Assembly (NCBI RefSeq): GCF_020880415.1
Contig: NZ_JAJIUJ010000040.1
Span: forward strand, 62,001 to 126,000
Direction of reading: 5' to 3'
DNA length: 64,000 bases
DNA from: Xanthomonas euvesicatoria pv. euvesicatoria
GTDB lineage: Bacteria; Pseudomonadota; Gammaproteobacteria; Xanthomonadales; Xanthomonadaceae
Shown piece after piece: positions 18,512 through 26,544 of this stretch. The translations under genes and the position numbers were made by a program. Within the stretch, counting starts at the first letter, position 1, and the number at the start of each line of letters is the position of its first letter. Under the pieces are notes generated by a model. It did no database searches and was not told the DNA's origin. It was given only the letters and a program-made list of their open reading frames with translations.

Positions 18512-18820
18512 TATGGCAGTGGTGGCCAGCGCGCGCCGACCGGCTCTTGCCGAGTCGCTCAACATGCGCAGGGGCTGGAGCCGAGCGCCGCATCACCGCA
18601 ACGCCAGCAGCCCGCGCACCCACCGCTCGCATCACATCGCTGGCGCGCAGACAGAGCAGCTGCAGTCCGGCTTGGGAGCGTCGGACAACCTGCCGCTCAG
18701 CCGCGAGGTGCAGGCGGCTGGCACTCGGGGCAGGCATCTGGCCGCCCTCCACTCCAGGCACCGTGTGCCTGAGCATCGTCCGCACCATCTGCCAATTGCT
18801 TGCGAGGTCTTGGCCGCGCG
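18512..18820. other. Noncoding region between convergent genes
   Basis: About 310 bases after the unknown gene and before the hmgA stop. I see nothing coding in it. Confidence 0.4.
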
Positions 18821-20140
18821 CTAGGTTGCGTCTTCCGTTGTCGGCGGTTGAAACGCAGCGCGCAATCCGGACCAGCACTGCTGGTAATCGGCTTGCCGAT
18901 GGGCGGCGTTCAATGCCTGCTGCGTAGGGCGCAACACCGCGCGCGTTTCGAACATGAAGGCCATGGTGTCGGCGATCACGTCCGGGCGCGTGAGATCTGC
19001 CTGTGACGCCTTGTCGAAGGTGGCCGCATCCGGGCCGTGCCCGCTCATGCAGTTATGCAACGAGGCGCCACCGGGCGCGAAGCCTTCGGCCTTGGCATCG
19101 TAGACGCCATGCACCAGGCCCATGAATTCGCTGGCGACGTTGCGATGGAACCACGGCGGGCGGAAGGTGTGCTGTGCCACCAGCCAACGCGGCGGGAAAA
19201 TCGCAAAATCCATGTTCGCCGTCCCGTGCGTGTCGCTGGGCGAGGTCAGCACGGTGAAGATGCTGGGATCGGGATGATCGAAACTGATCGAGCCGATGGT
19301 GTTGAAGCGACGCAGGTCGTAACGATAAGGCGCGTAATTGCCGTGCCAGGCGACGACATCCAGCGGCGAGTGACCGATGTCGGCACGCCAGAGATGGCCC
19401 TGGAATTTGGCCACCAGTTCGAACCTGCCTTCGCGTTGTTCGAAGGCGGCGCGAGGGGTCTGGAAATCGCGCGGATTGGCCAGGCCATTGGCGCCGATCG
19501 GTCCCAGCTCCGGCAGGCGCAACAGGCCGCCGAAGTTTTCGCAGACGTAGCCACGCGCTTCACTATCGAGCAGTTCCACCCGGAAACGCAAACCGCGCGG
19601 TATCACGCCGATCTGTTGCGGCTCCAGTTCGAGCACGCCCAGTTCGGTGCAGACCCGCAACCGGCCGAGCTGCGGCACCAGCAGCAGCTCGCCGTCGGCG
19701 TTGTAGAAGAAACGATCGCGCATGGAGGCGTTGGCCGCATACAGATGCACGGCCACGCCGGTCATCGCCTCCGGGCTGCCATTGCCGGCCATGGTGTACA
19801 GGCCATCGACGAAATCGGTGCGCGTGGCCGGCAACGGCAACGGACTCCAGCGCATCTGGTCCGGCGGCACCGGGCCGCCGCCGAAATCGTTGTGGAGCCG
19901 AGACTGCTCGATCAGCGAGAAACGCCCATGCACCGCTGCAGGACGAATGCGGTACAGCCAGCTGCGCCGGTTCTCGCCGCGTGGCGCGGTGAAGGCGGTG
20001 CCGGACAACTGCTCGGCGTACAGGCCATGCGCCACGCGCTGCGGTGAGTTCTGCCCGACCGGCAGACTGCCGGCCACCGCCTCGGTTGCGAACTCATTGC
20101 CGAAGCCGGTCATGTAGGAAGTCTGGTCATGCATGGGCAT
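18821..20140 (-). CDS. hmgA: Homogentisate 1,2-dioxygenase
   Basis: Opens the ring of homogentisate to maleylacetoacetate with Fe(II) and O2 in tyrosine and phenylalanine breakdown. The length of 439 residues matches the family. It opens [13 protein letters not shown], the standard N-terminus, and has [58 protein letters not shown](F)HRN and the C-terminal iron-site region [18 protein letters not shown] 20140 follows GAAGAG; ATG 20134 is an equal alternative. Loss of this enzyme leads to brown pyomelanin. It lies near hppD, which makes its substrate, with the DUF559 unit between them. Confidence 0.96.
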   Translation of the reverse strand: MPMHDQTSYMTGFGNEFATEAVAGSLPVGQNSPQRVAHGLYAEQLSGTAFTAPRGENRRSWLYRIRPAAVHGRFSLIEQSRLHNDFGGGPVPPDQMRWSPLPLPATRTDFVDGLYTMAGNGSPEAMTGVAVHLYAANASMRDRFFYNADGELLLVPQLGRLRVCTELGVLELEPQQIGVIPRGLRFRVELLDSEARGYVCENFGGLLRLPELGPIGANGLANPRDFQTPRAAFEQREGRFELVAKFQGHLWRADIGHSPLDVVAWHGNYAPYRYDLRRFNTIGSISFDHPDPSIFTVLTSPSDTHGTANMDFAIFPPRWLVAQHTFRPPWFHRNVASEFMGLVHGVYDAKAEGFAPGGASLHNCMSGHGPDAATFDKASQADLTRPDVIADTMAFMFETRAVLRPTQQALNAAHRQADYQQCWSGLRAAFQPPTTEDAT

Positions 20141-20200
20141 GGGCTCTTCGGTTGCGGCACCACCGTTGCAGGGAGGTGCGATGTTAGAGAAACGCAATGT

Positions 20201-20593
20201 TCAAGCCCCTCTCCCACCGGGAGGGGGGTTGGGGTGAGGGTACGGCGTCGCGACTATCGTGAAGATCGCCTCAACCACAGCATCCAGCGAAAGCAGCACA
20301 TCGTTATTCCAAAAGCGCAGCACGATCCAGCCTTTCGATTGAAGCCACCGCGTCCTTGCCTGATCGAAGGATGCCTGATGCTGCGATCCGTCCAACTCAA
20401 CAATCACCTTAGCTTCAATGCAACAAAAGTCTGCGATGTACGGTGCAATCGGATGTTGCCTTCGGAACTTGAAGCCTTGGAGCTGATTCCCACGCGGACG
20501 GCGCCAAAGTGCACGCTCTGCCTCGGTCATGTGGCGACGCGATGCACGGGCGTGGGCACGGGTGACGGTAGGCAATGGCGGTTTGATTTTCAT
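20201..20593 (-). CDS. DUF559 (Vsr-like) endonuclease-fold protein bounded by repeats
   Basis: A 130-residue DUF559 protein, a compact relative of very-short-patch-repair endonucleases. The core reads RRHMTEAERALWRRPRGNQL, FRRQHPIAPYIADFCC, then the PD-(D/E)XK-type VIVELDGSQH and WIVLRFWNNDVL. Biochemical function is not known for the family. The frame begins ten bases inside one long repeat (20603-20643), and its last dozen residues (YPHPNPPPGGRGA) are encoded by the inverted copy of the same repeat (20203-20243). The gene therefore fills the space between two inverted repeats, which suggests that gene and repeats travel together. Confidence 0.8.
   Translation of the reverse strand: MKIKPPLPTVTRAHARASRRHMTEAERALWRRPRGNQLQGFKFRRQHPIAPYIADFCCIEAKVIVELDGSQHQASFDQARTRWLQSKGWIVLRFWNNDVLLSLDAVVEAIFTIVATPYPHPNPPPGGRGA
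20203..20243. repeat. Inverted palindromic repeat, left copy
   Basis: A 41-base element containing its own hairpin (CCCCTCTCCCACC and its near complement) and the stretch GGGGTTGGGGTGAGGGTAC. Read on the minus strand it is almost identical to the copy at 20603-20643, so the two are inverted around the DUF559 gene. Confidence 0.8.
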
Positions 20594-20602
20594 CGCTCCA
20601 CC

Positions 20603-20643
20603 GTACCCTCACCCCAACCCCTCTCCCGTGGGGAGAGGGGCTT
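20603..20643. repeat. Inverted palindromic repeat, right copy
   Basis: Reads GTACCCTCACCCCAACCCC and then a hairpin CTCTCCCGTGGGGAGAG followed by GGGCTT. It differs from the left copy by only a few bases. This class of repeat is common between genes in Xanthomonas genomes. Confidence 0.8.
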
Positions 20644-20726
20644 CAAGCACGTCCGTTTTCATGAGCTTTTCTTATCAGACAGCCTGGTCTTGCTGAGGTG
20701 GCGCTCGAGGGTCTTGCTCCAAGCGA

Positions 20727-20763
20727 ATCCCGAATCCCGAATCACCAATACCCAATCCCCGCC
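20727..20763. repeat. Short tandem CGAATCC-type repeats
   Basis: About two perfect and two degenerate copies of a seven-base unit (CGAATCC, then ATCACCAAT and ACCCAAT variants) just downstream of hppD. The complement of the same unit recurs at 26163-26192. Confidence 0.6.
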
Positions 20764-20764
20764 C

Positions 20765-21880
20765 TCAAAGCACCCCGCGCTTGATCTGATCGCGCTCGAT
20801 GCTTTCGAACAACGCCTGGAAATTGCCTTCGCCAAAGCCTTCGTTGCCCTTGCGCTGGATGATCTCGAAGAAGATCGGGCCGATGCAGTTGGTGGTGAAG
20901 ATCTGCAGCAGCTTGCGCTGCTTGGTATCGGGGTCGGCGTCGATCAGGATCTTGTTGCGGCGCAGGCGTTCGACATCTTCGCCATGCGCGGGGATGCGCA
21001 GGTCCACCACATCGAAATACGTGTCCGGCGTATCCAGGAAACTCACGCCGGCGGTGCGCATCTTTTCCACGCTGGTATAGATGTCGTCGGTAAAACAGGC
21101 GATGTGCTGGATGCCTTCGCCCTGATACGCGTCCAGATACTCGTTGATCTGGCTCTTGGGGTCGGAGGATTCGTTGAGCGGGATGCGCACGATGCCGTCC
21201 GGCGCGGTCATCGCCTTGGACACCAGGCCGGTCTTGGCGCCCTTGATGTCGAAATAGCGGATCTCGCGGAAGTTGAACAGACGCTCGTAATAGTCCGACC
21301 AGCGCTGCATGTTGCCGAAATACAGGTTGTGGGTCAGGTGGTCGATGAAGGTCAGTCCGAAGCCGGCCGGGTGCTGGTCGGCACCGTCGATCGGCTCGAA
21401 ATCGGCGTCGTAGATACTGCCGGCCTCGCCGTAACGGTCCACCAGGTACAGCATGCAATCGCCGATCCCCTTGACCACCGGCGCCGGAACCGCGCGGGTG
21501 TCGGGCTTGTTCTGCACGGCTTCACCGCCGTTGCCCAGCACCGTCTGCAGCACGGTCTCGGACGGGGTGCGGAAGCGGATGGCAAAGCCGCAGGCGCAGG
21601 GGCCGTGCGCGGCGGCGAAATCGGCAGCGAACGAATCAGGATCTTCGTTGAGCAGGAAGTTGACCCCGCCCTGGCGATAGACGGTAATGGGGCGGCTGCG
21701 GTGACGCAGCACCGCGCTGAAGCCCATCTTGCGGAAATAATCGTGCAGCTGCTCCCCCTGGCCGGCCGGTGCGGCGAATTCGACGAACTCGAAGCCGTCG
21801 ATGCCCATCGGATTGTCGAAGGTGGTGACCTGCATGCCAGGATCGGGGCGGGTTGCAGTGGTGTTCGGTTGTGCGCTCAT
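20765..21880 (-). CDS. hppD: 4-hydroxyphenylpyruvate dioxygenase
   Basis: Converts 4-hydroxyphenylpyruvate to homogentisate, the step before HmgA. The protein has 371 residues and two VOC/glyoxalase-type halves. The C-terminal half has the Fe(II) ligands in FIDHLTHN, GIQHIACF and PIFFEIIQRKG, and the closing helix GEGNFQALFESIERDQ that gates the active site. The N-terminal half opens MGIDGFEFVEFAAP. ATG 21880 is taken because it precedes a short disordered lead; the frame is open to 21973 but that part enters the divergent promoter region. It is divergent from a MarR regulator that probably controls it. Confidence 0.95.
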   Translation of the reverse strand: MSAQPNTTATRPDPGMQVTTFDNPMGIDGFEFVEFAAPAGQGEQLHDYFRKMGFSAVLRHRSRPITVYRQGGVNFLLNEDPDSFAADFAAAHGPCACGFAIRFRTPSETVLQTVLGNGGEAVQNKPDTRAVPAPVVKGIGDCMLYLVDRYGEAGSIYDADFEPIDGADQHPAGFGLTFIDHLTHNLYFGNMQRWSDYYERLFNFREIRYFDIKGAKTGLVSKAMTAPDGIVRIPLNESSDPKSQINEYLDAYQGEGIQHIACFTDDIYTSVEKMRTAGVSFLDTPDTYFDVVDLRIPAHGEDVERLRRNKILIDADPDTKQRKLLQIFTTNCIGPIFFEIIQRKGNEGFGEGNFQALFESIERDQIKRGVL

Positions 21881-21958
21881 CTTCGTTTCTCCACGCTTAG
21901 GGGGCCGCAGGGCTATGCGGAGTAGCAGAAGACCCGCGAGAATGCGCAGGCCACCCTC

Positions 21959-21981
21959 GGTTTGTAGTTGCAAATGAAACC
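21959..21981. promoter_or_regulatory. Possible MarR operator between hppD and its regulator
   Basis: An imperfect palindrome GGTTT-N13-AAACC lies in the divergent promoter region, 22 bases before the MarR start. MarR proteins commonly bind palindromes of this size between divergent genes. This is a motif guess only. Confidence 0.3.
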
Positions 21982-22002
21982 AAAATCAAGACACAGTGCA
22001 AC

Positions 22003-22491
22003 ATGAGCGATCTCGACAGCCCCCATCCGCCGCAATATCCCGTGCTGCTCAACCTCGAGCAGTTCCTGCCGTATCGCCTGAGCGTGCTGTCCAACCGTAT
22101 CAGCAGCAACATCGCCAAGGTATACGGCGATCGTTACGGCATGGCGATTCCCGAGTGGCGGGTGATCACGATCCTGGCGCTGTATCCGGGTTCCTCGGCC
22201 AGCGAGGTCTCCGACCGCACGGCGATGGACAAGGTGGCAGTCAGCCGCGCCGTGGCGCGCCTGCTGGAGCGCGGCTTCATCCGCCGCGAGACCCATGGCG
22301 ACGATCGCCGCCGCTCGATGCTGGCGTTGTCGCCGGCCGGGCGGCAGGTCTACGAGACCGTCGCGCCGCTGGTCAACGAGATGGAACAACGGCTGATGTC
22401 GGTGTTCAGCACCGAAGAACAGCAGGTCCTGGAAACGCTGATCGACCGGCTGGCCAAGGACGGGCTGCCGCGCATGGCCAGCAAGGACTGA
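22003..22491 (+). CDS. MarR family transcriptional regulator
   Basis: A 162-residue winged-helix regulator. The DNA-binding domain is about 45-115: IPEWRVITILALYPGSSASEVSDRTAMDK, the recognition helix VAVSRAVARLLERGF and the wing IRRETHGDDRRRSMLALSPAGR (pieces of one domain). Flanking helices form the dimer interface. MarR proteins usually repress a neighbouring operon and release DNA on binding an aromatic acid. Here hppD is divergent and hmgA nearby, so regulation of tyrosine catabolism, with 4-hydroxyphenylpyruvate or homogentisate as effector, is likely but not shown. The start has no clear ribosome binding site. Confidence 0.88.
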   Translation: MSDLDSPHPPQYPVLLNLEQFLPYRLSVLSNRISSNIAKVYGDRYGMAIPEWRVITILALYPGSSASEVSDRTAMDKVAVSRAVARLLERGFIRRETHGDDRRRSMLALSPAGRQVYETVAPLVNEMEQRLMSVFSTEEQQVLETLIDRLAKDGLPRMASKD

Positions 22492-22798
22492 GCAGCGCTA
22501 CGCCGGGAGCCAATGCGTGGTGCCTTGGCGCCGCCCAGGATCGGATCCGGTTGCAATCGGCGCTGGCGCAGCACTGGCCTGGATGCCGTGCCGCGGCGCT
22601 GTCGCGCGATTTCGATAGATTGTCGGCGCGCTCGGAAACGACTGTTCGCTGGCTCGCAAATCGCGCATTGACGCAGCGCATCGCATGCCGGTGTGGCTGC
22701 CGTCGCCAGCAAGGCCTCATCACATCGCGCCAGGGCTGCGCGCGTGGAAGTCACAGGCTGAGTTCGCGCCGGGCGATAGCCATCGGCACGATGCAAAT
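22492..22798. other. Noncoding region after marR
   Basis: About 300 bases with no gene recognised, ending at the bidirectional terminator at 22799. Confidence 0.45.
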
Positions 22799-22828
22799 AA
22801 AAACCCCCGCAGCAATGCGGGGGTTTTT
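22799..22828. terminator. Bidirectional Rho-independent terminator
   Basis: A perfect 12-base stem AAAAACCCCCGC / GCGGGGGTTTTT with loop AGCAAT. It has a U run on either strand and lies between the convergent marR and thioredoxin-like genes. Confidence 0.9.
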
Positions 22829-22849
22829 GTGTGACGCGTTCGCCCAGCA

Positions 22850-23440
22850 TCAGGCCTGCGGTGGCGCCCACTGCTTGAGGAAATCGAACAGCTTCTTGCG
22901 GTCGAAACCCTCGCCCTTGCGCAGCTCCGGGCCGGACTGCGTGGTCAGCAGCTTGCCGTCGCTGTCCAGCACCAGCAGCGACGGGGCGTCGTTGAGCTGG
23001 GCGAACGCCGACAGGAAGGCAGCGTTCTCGTTGGCTGCATCGCGGTTGACCTTGACCACCACGAAGTGCGCGTCGCGGAAGCTGCGCAGTTCCGCATCGC
23101 CGCCCATCAACTCGTCCAGCGCCTTGCAGGGCTCGCAAGCGGCATTGCCGACATTGAGCACGATGCGCTTGCCGCCGCGCTTGGCCTCGACCTTGGCCGT
23201 CTCCAGATCGGCCGCCGGATCGCGCGAGGGGTCGTATTGCGCATTGAGCGCAGCGGCCGCGGCGATGTCGGCCGCGGTCGGCGTGTTGCCCGAAGACACC
23301 GGCTGGCTGGGATCGGCGCTGGGCGGCTTCTGCATCGAGGTATCCAACGGCTTGGGCGCCTCCTGCGGGCTGCTGGTCTGCCCGCAGGCGCTCAACAGAC
23401 CGGTCAGCAGCAGGCCACAGACAAGGGGTTTGATCGGCAT
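22850..23440 (-). CDS. Thioredoxin-like lipoprotein
   Basis: A 196-residue exported protein with lipobox LLSAC (about Cys19) and a 60-residue tether rich in Pro, Ser and Ala. The C-terminal domain is a thioredoxin fold: IVLNVGNAACEPCKALDEL holds the redox motif CEPC, followed by FVVVKVNRD, the cis-Pro loop NDAPSLLVLDSDGKLL and a last helix KKLFDFLKQW. It probably reduces or oxidises disulfides, or moves electrons, at the periplasmic face of a membrane. The start at 23440 gives a normal signal; ATG 23455 adds five residues. It lies 11 bases downstream of the peptide transporter stop and may be cotranscribed. Confidence 0.82.
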   Translation of the reverse strand: MPIKPLVCGLLLTGLLSACGQTSSPQEAPKPLDTSMQKPPSADPSQPVSSGNTPTAADIAAAAALNAQYDPSRDPAADLETAKVEAKRGGKRIVLNVGNAACEPCKALDELMGGDAELRSFRDAHFVVVKVNRDAANENAAFLSAFAQLNDAPSLLVLDSDGKLLTTQSGPELRKGEGFDRKKLFDFLKQWAPPQA

Positions 23441-23451
23441 CGCTGTTCTCC

Positions 23452-24972
23452 TCACTTCACACCATGCATCAATTTATTGATCAGCGGCGCGATCAGGAAC
23501 AGCAACGCGCCGGCGCCCACCAGCGCCCAGAACCCGAACGTATACCCACCCAGCGCCGAGGACACGCTCATGCCTTCGTTTCCGCTGACATGGCCGGCGA
23601 AAATGCCCGACAGGTTGTTGCCGATGCCGGTGGACAAAAACCAGCCACCCATGCCGAAACCGACCAGGCGTACCGGGGCCAGCTTGGTCACCATCGACAG
23701 GCCGATCGGCGACAGGCACAGCTCGCCGACCGACTGGATGACGTAGACCATGAACAAGGTCCAGAACGGAATCTTGCCGGCGTCGTTGACCAGGCTGGAC
23801 AGCGCAAACATCAGCAGCAGGAAGGCCAGGCCGTTGAACAGCAGGCCCAGGCCGAACTTGCGCGGAATCGACGGATTGAAGCGGCCGGACTTGACCCAGA
23901 TCCACGCGATGACCGGTGCCAGCGCAATGATGGCGATGGAGTTCACCGACTGGAACCACGCGGTGGGGAAGGTCCAGCTGCCGAAATTGCGGTTGACGAT
24001 GTTGTCGGCCAGGAAGGTGAACGAGCTGCCGGCCTGTTCGAAGAACATCCAGAACAGCACGTTGAAGGCGAAGATGATCAGCATCGCGATCACCTTGTCG
24101 CGCTGTACCTTGCCTTCACGGATGCCTTCCACCAGCAGCATCACCGACAGGCCGATGAACAGCACCGTCAGCACGATCTGCAACACGTCCGCACCGACGG
24201 CGAGCAGGAAGTACACGCCTGGAATCGCCAGCAGGCAGCCCACCAGCACCATCAGCACGCGGCCCATGCCCTGCGCGTTGGGCGCCGGTGCGCCGATGCC
24301 CTTGAGCTGGACGCGGCCGAACCAGAACCACACCAGGCTGATCAGCATGCCCACGCCGGAAGCCATGAACACCATCTTGTAGGACGGCATGACTTCAGTG
24401 CCGAAGACCTTTTCGGCCAGCAACTGGGTCAACACCGGCGAGATCATCGCGCCCAGGTTGATGCCCATGTAGAAGATGGTGAAGCCGCTGTCGCGGCGCG
24501 GATCGGCCACCGAATACAGCTTGCCGACCATGGTGGAAATGTTCGGTTTGAACAGCCCGTTGCCGACCACCACGGTGGCCAGGCCGATCTCGAACATGGT
24601 GTGGTCGGGAATGGCGATCAGGAACAGGCCGGTCGCCATGACGGCCGCCCCGACCAGGATGGAGCGCTGGTAACCGAGCACGCGGTCGGCCACGTAGCCG
24701 CCGAAGATCGCCGCCGCGTACACCAGCGCCAGGTAGGCGCCATAGGTCCGCCCCGCCGGCGCCTGGCCGGTGGCATCGCCATTGAAGAACTGCGCCACGA
24801 TGTACAGCACCAGCGCCCAGCGAATGCCGTAGAACGCAAAGCGTTCCCAGAATTCGGTCATGAACAGCAGCCACAACGGCCGGGGGTGGCCGAGCAACGT
24901 GGGGAACTCGGGAGGCGCCGGCGGCTGCGGCGGTGTGGAGGCGGATGTCGGCGCGGTCGCGTCAACGCTCAT
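23452..24972 (-). CDS. POT/PTR2 family proton-coupled peptide transporter
   Basis: A 506-residue inner-membrane transporter of about 14 spans that takes up di- and tripeptides with protons. The family signatures are visible: MTEFWERFAFYGIRWAL near the N-terminus (the ExxER-type motif of proton coupling), GGYVADRVLGYQR in the loop after helix 2, and FTIFYMGINLGAMISPVL, the PTR2 signature. FWMFFEQAGSSFTFLADN is the helix 7 motif. It begins with a Pro/Thr-rich cytoplasmic tail of about 30 residues. ATG 24972 is preceded by GGACCTCT-type weak sequence. Confidence 0.92.
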   Translation of the reverse strand: MSVDATAPTSASTPPQPPAPPEFPTLLGHPRPLWLLFMTEFWERFAFYGIRWALVLYIVAQFFNGDATGQAPAGRTYGAYLALVYAAAIFGGYVADRVLGYQRSILVGAAVMATGLFLIAIPDHTMFEIGLATVVVGNGLFKPNISTMVGKLYSVADPRRDSGFTIFYMGINLGAMISPVLTQLLAEKVFGTEVMPSYKMVFMASGVGMLISLVWFWFGRVQLKGIGAPAPNAQGMGRVLMVLVGCLLAIPGVYFLLAVGADVLQIVLTVLFIGLSVMLLVEGIREGKVQRDKVIAMLIIFAFNVLFWMFFEQAGSSFTFLADNIVNRNFGSWTFPTAWFQSVNSIAIIALAPVIAWIWVKSGRFNPSIPRKFGLGLLFNGLAFLLLMFALSSLVNDAGKIPFWTLFMVYVIQSVGELCLSPIGLSMVTKLAPVRLVGFGMGGWFLSTGIGNNLSGIFAGHVSGNEGMSVSSALGGYTFGFWALVGAGALLFLIAPLINKLMHGVK

Positions 24973-25221
24973 AGAGGTCCCTTGCGTATTCAGTGATGGC
25001 TGGGTGCACCGAGGCGAGCCCGGGCGACGCGCGAGGATCACTTAGACGTCATGTACGCGTCAAATTCGCCGGAGTCAGCTGCCTGATGGCCGTGGGTGGA
25101 GTTGGCGGAATTTGGCCGCGTGCTGGGGCACCAGGGGCCGGCGTGAGATCGCGCCGGCCCTGTTCCGAAAGCACAAGCGCTTGCGTGCGCTTGCCTTGCC
25201 CTTGCGCATGCCTGGCCTTGC

Positions 25222-26118
25222 TCAGCCCTGCGCGGCGTCCGGGGCGCCTTGCGGGGGGCGGCCGTCCACGCCCACCGAGGTGCGCACGTCGAACAGTTCC
25301 GGGAAGAACGTCAGCGCCAGCGCCTGCTGCAGGAAGCCGACGCCGCTGGAGCCGCCGGTGCCGCGCTTGAAGCCGATCACCCGCATCACCGTGCGCATGT
25401 GGCGGAAGCGCCACAGCTGGAACTGGGTTTCCACATCCACCAGGTCCTCGCACAGCGCGTACTCGCGCCAGTAGCGGTCGGTGTTTTCGTAGATGCGCTC
25501 GAAGACCGGCCGCAGGCTGTCGTCGGCCACGTGTGCGGCGGTCCAGTCGCGGGCCTGGTAGTGCTGCGGAATCGCGTGACCGAAGCGCGCCAGATAGCGC
25601 AGGAACTCCTCGTACAGGCTGGGTGCTTCCAGCGCCTCGCGCAGCCGCGCCTGGCCGTGCGGGTCGTAGGCGAACACCTGCAGCATCTGCGGGTTCTTGT
25701 TGCCGAGCAGGAACTCGATGTAGCGGTATTGCAGCGACTGGAAGCCCGACGACGGCCCCAGCACGTCGCGAAACCCCATGTACTCGCTCGGGGTGAGCGT
25801 TTCCAGCACCGACCACTGCTCGGTCAGTTGCCGCAGGACCTGCTTGCTGCGCGCCAGCACCTTGCGGCATTGCCAGACTTCGTCGCGCTGCAGATGCACG
25901 ATGGCCGCGCGCAACTCGTGCGCCAGCAGCTTCAGCCACAGCTCGGAGGTCTGGTGCTGGATGATGAACAGCATTTCATCGTGATGCGCCGGCTCGGACA
26001 GGGGCTGCTGCGCAGACAGCAGTTGATCCAGCCGCAGATACCCGCCGTAGGTCAGCCGCCCCTCCAGGTCGGTGTGGATGCCAGGTTCCAGGTCACGCAG
26101 GTTCTTGTCGACGGGCAT
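25222..26118 (-). CDS. kynA: Tryptophan 2,3-dioxygenase
   Basis: A haem enzyme that opens the indole ring of tryptophan to N-formylkynurenine, the first step of the kynurenine route. The protein is 298 residues, the same length as the well-studied X. campestris enzyme. His55 (in [11 protein letters not shown]) is the active-site base and His240 (in FRHMRTVMR) the proximal haem ligand; both fall exactly at the known positions. Other signatures are [30 protein letters not shown] and [15 protein letters not shown], the C-terminal loop that binds substrate. The kynA gene stands alone here; kynB and kynU are not in the window. Confidence 0.96.
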   Translation of the reverse strand: MPVDKNLRDLEPGIHTDLEGRLTYGGYLRLDQLLSAQQPLSEPAHHDEMLFIIQHQTSELWLKLLAHELRAAIVHLQRDEVWQCRKVLARSKQVLRQLTEQWSVLETLTPSEYMGFRDVLGPSSGFQSLQYRYIEFLLGNKNPQMLQVFAYDPHGQARLREALEAPSLYEEFLRYLARFGHAIPQHYQARDWTAAHVADDSLRPVFERIYENTDRYWREYALCEDLVDVETQFQLWRFRHMRTVMRVIGFKRGTGGSSGVGFLQQALALTFFPELFDVRTSVGVDGRPPQGAPDAAQG

Positions 26119-26544
26119 GGCATCGCGCTGAAGATCGGGCCACGCAGGGTAACGCAGCGGCCGGGATTCGGGATTCGGGATTCGGGATTGGCGGATGGCG
26201 GATGGCGAAGCGTATTGGCCCACGGCTATCGCCGGCCCTGGCTGGCTGCTTGCAGCCCTGGCGGGATTGCCTGAGTGGATCGGGGCCAGCGAGATATGTG
26301 CGCAGGTGCCTCGTAGAAAATCCGTATGCACGATTGGCACGCCCGGGCCTCAGTGTCGAGCCCGCTTCCTTCAGCTTTGAACCACTTGGCAGGCGCCCGG
26401 TGCGGTCTCAGCCACTGCGCCGCTGTCACCATATCGTCAACCTAGGTCTGCAAATTCATGCAGAATCGAACGGCGCTGCCGGCCAGGGACGTGGCCGGAC
26501 CAGGGGAGCGTTTCACGTCTCAAGGATCAGGGGACTCTCATCTC
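26119..26544. other. Divergent intergenic region kynA / nuclease
   Basis: About 425 bases. The part next to kynA holds short tandem repeats (26163-26203). The rest should hold the nuclease promoter; no operator was recognised. Confidence 0.45.
26163..26203. repeat. Tandem GGGATTC and GCGGATG repeats
   Basis: Four head-to-tail copies of a seven-base GGGATTC unit (the last ending TTGG) followed by two copies of GGCGGAT. The unit is the complement of the repeats near 20727. Copy number could vary between strains. Confidence 0.75.
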
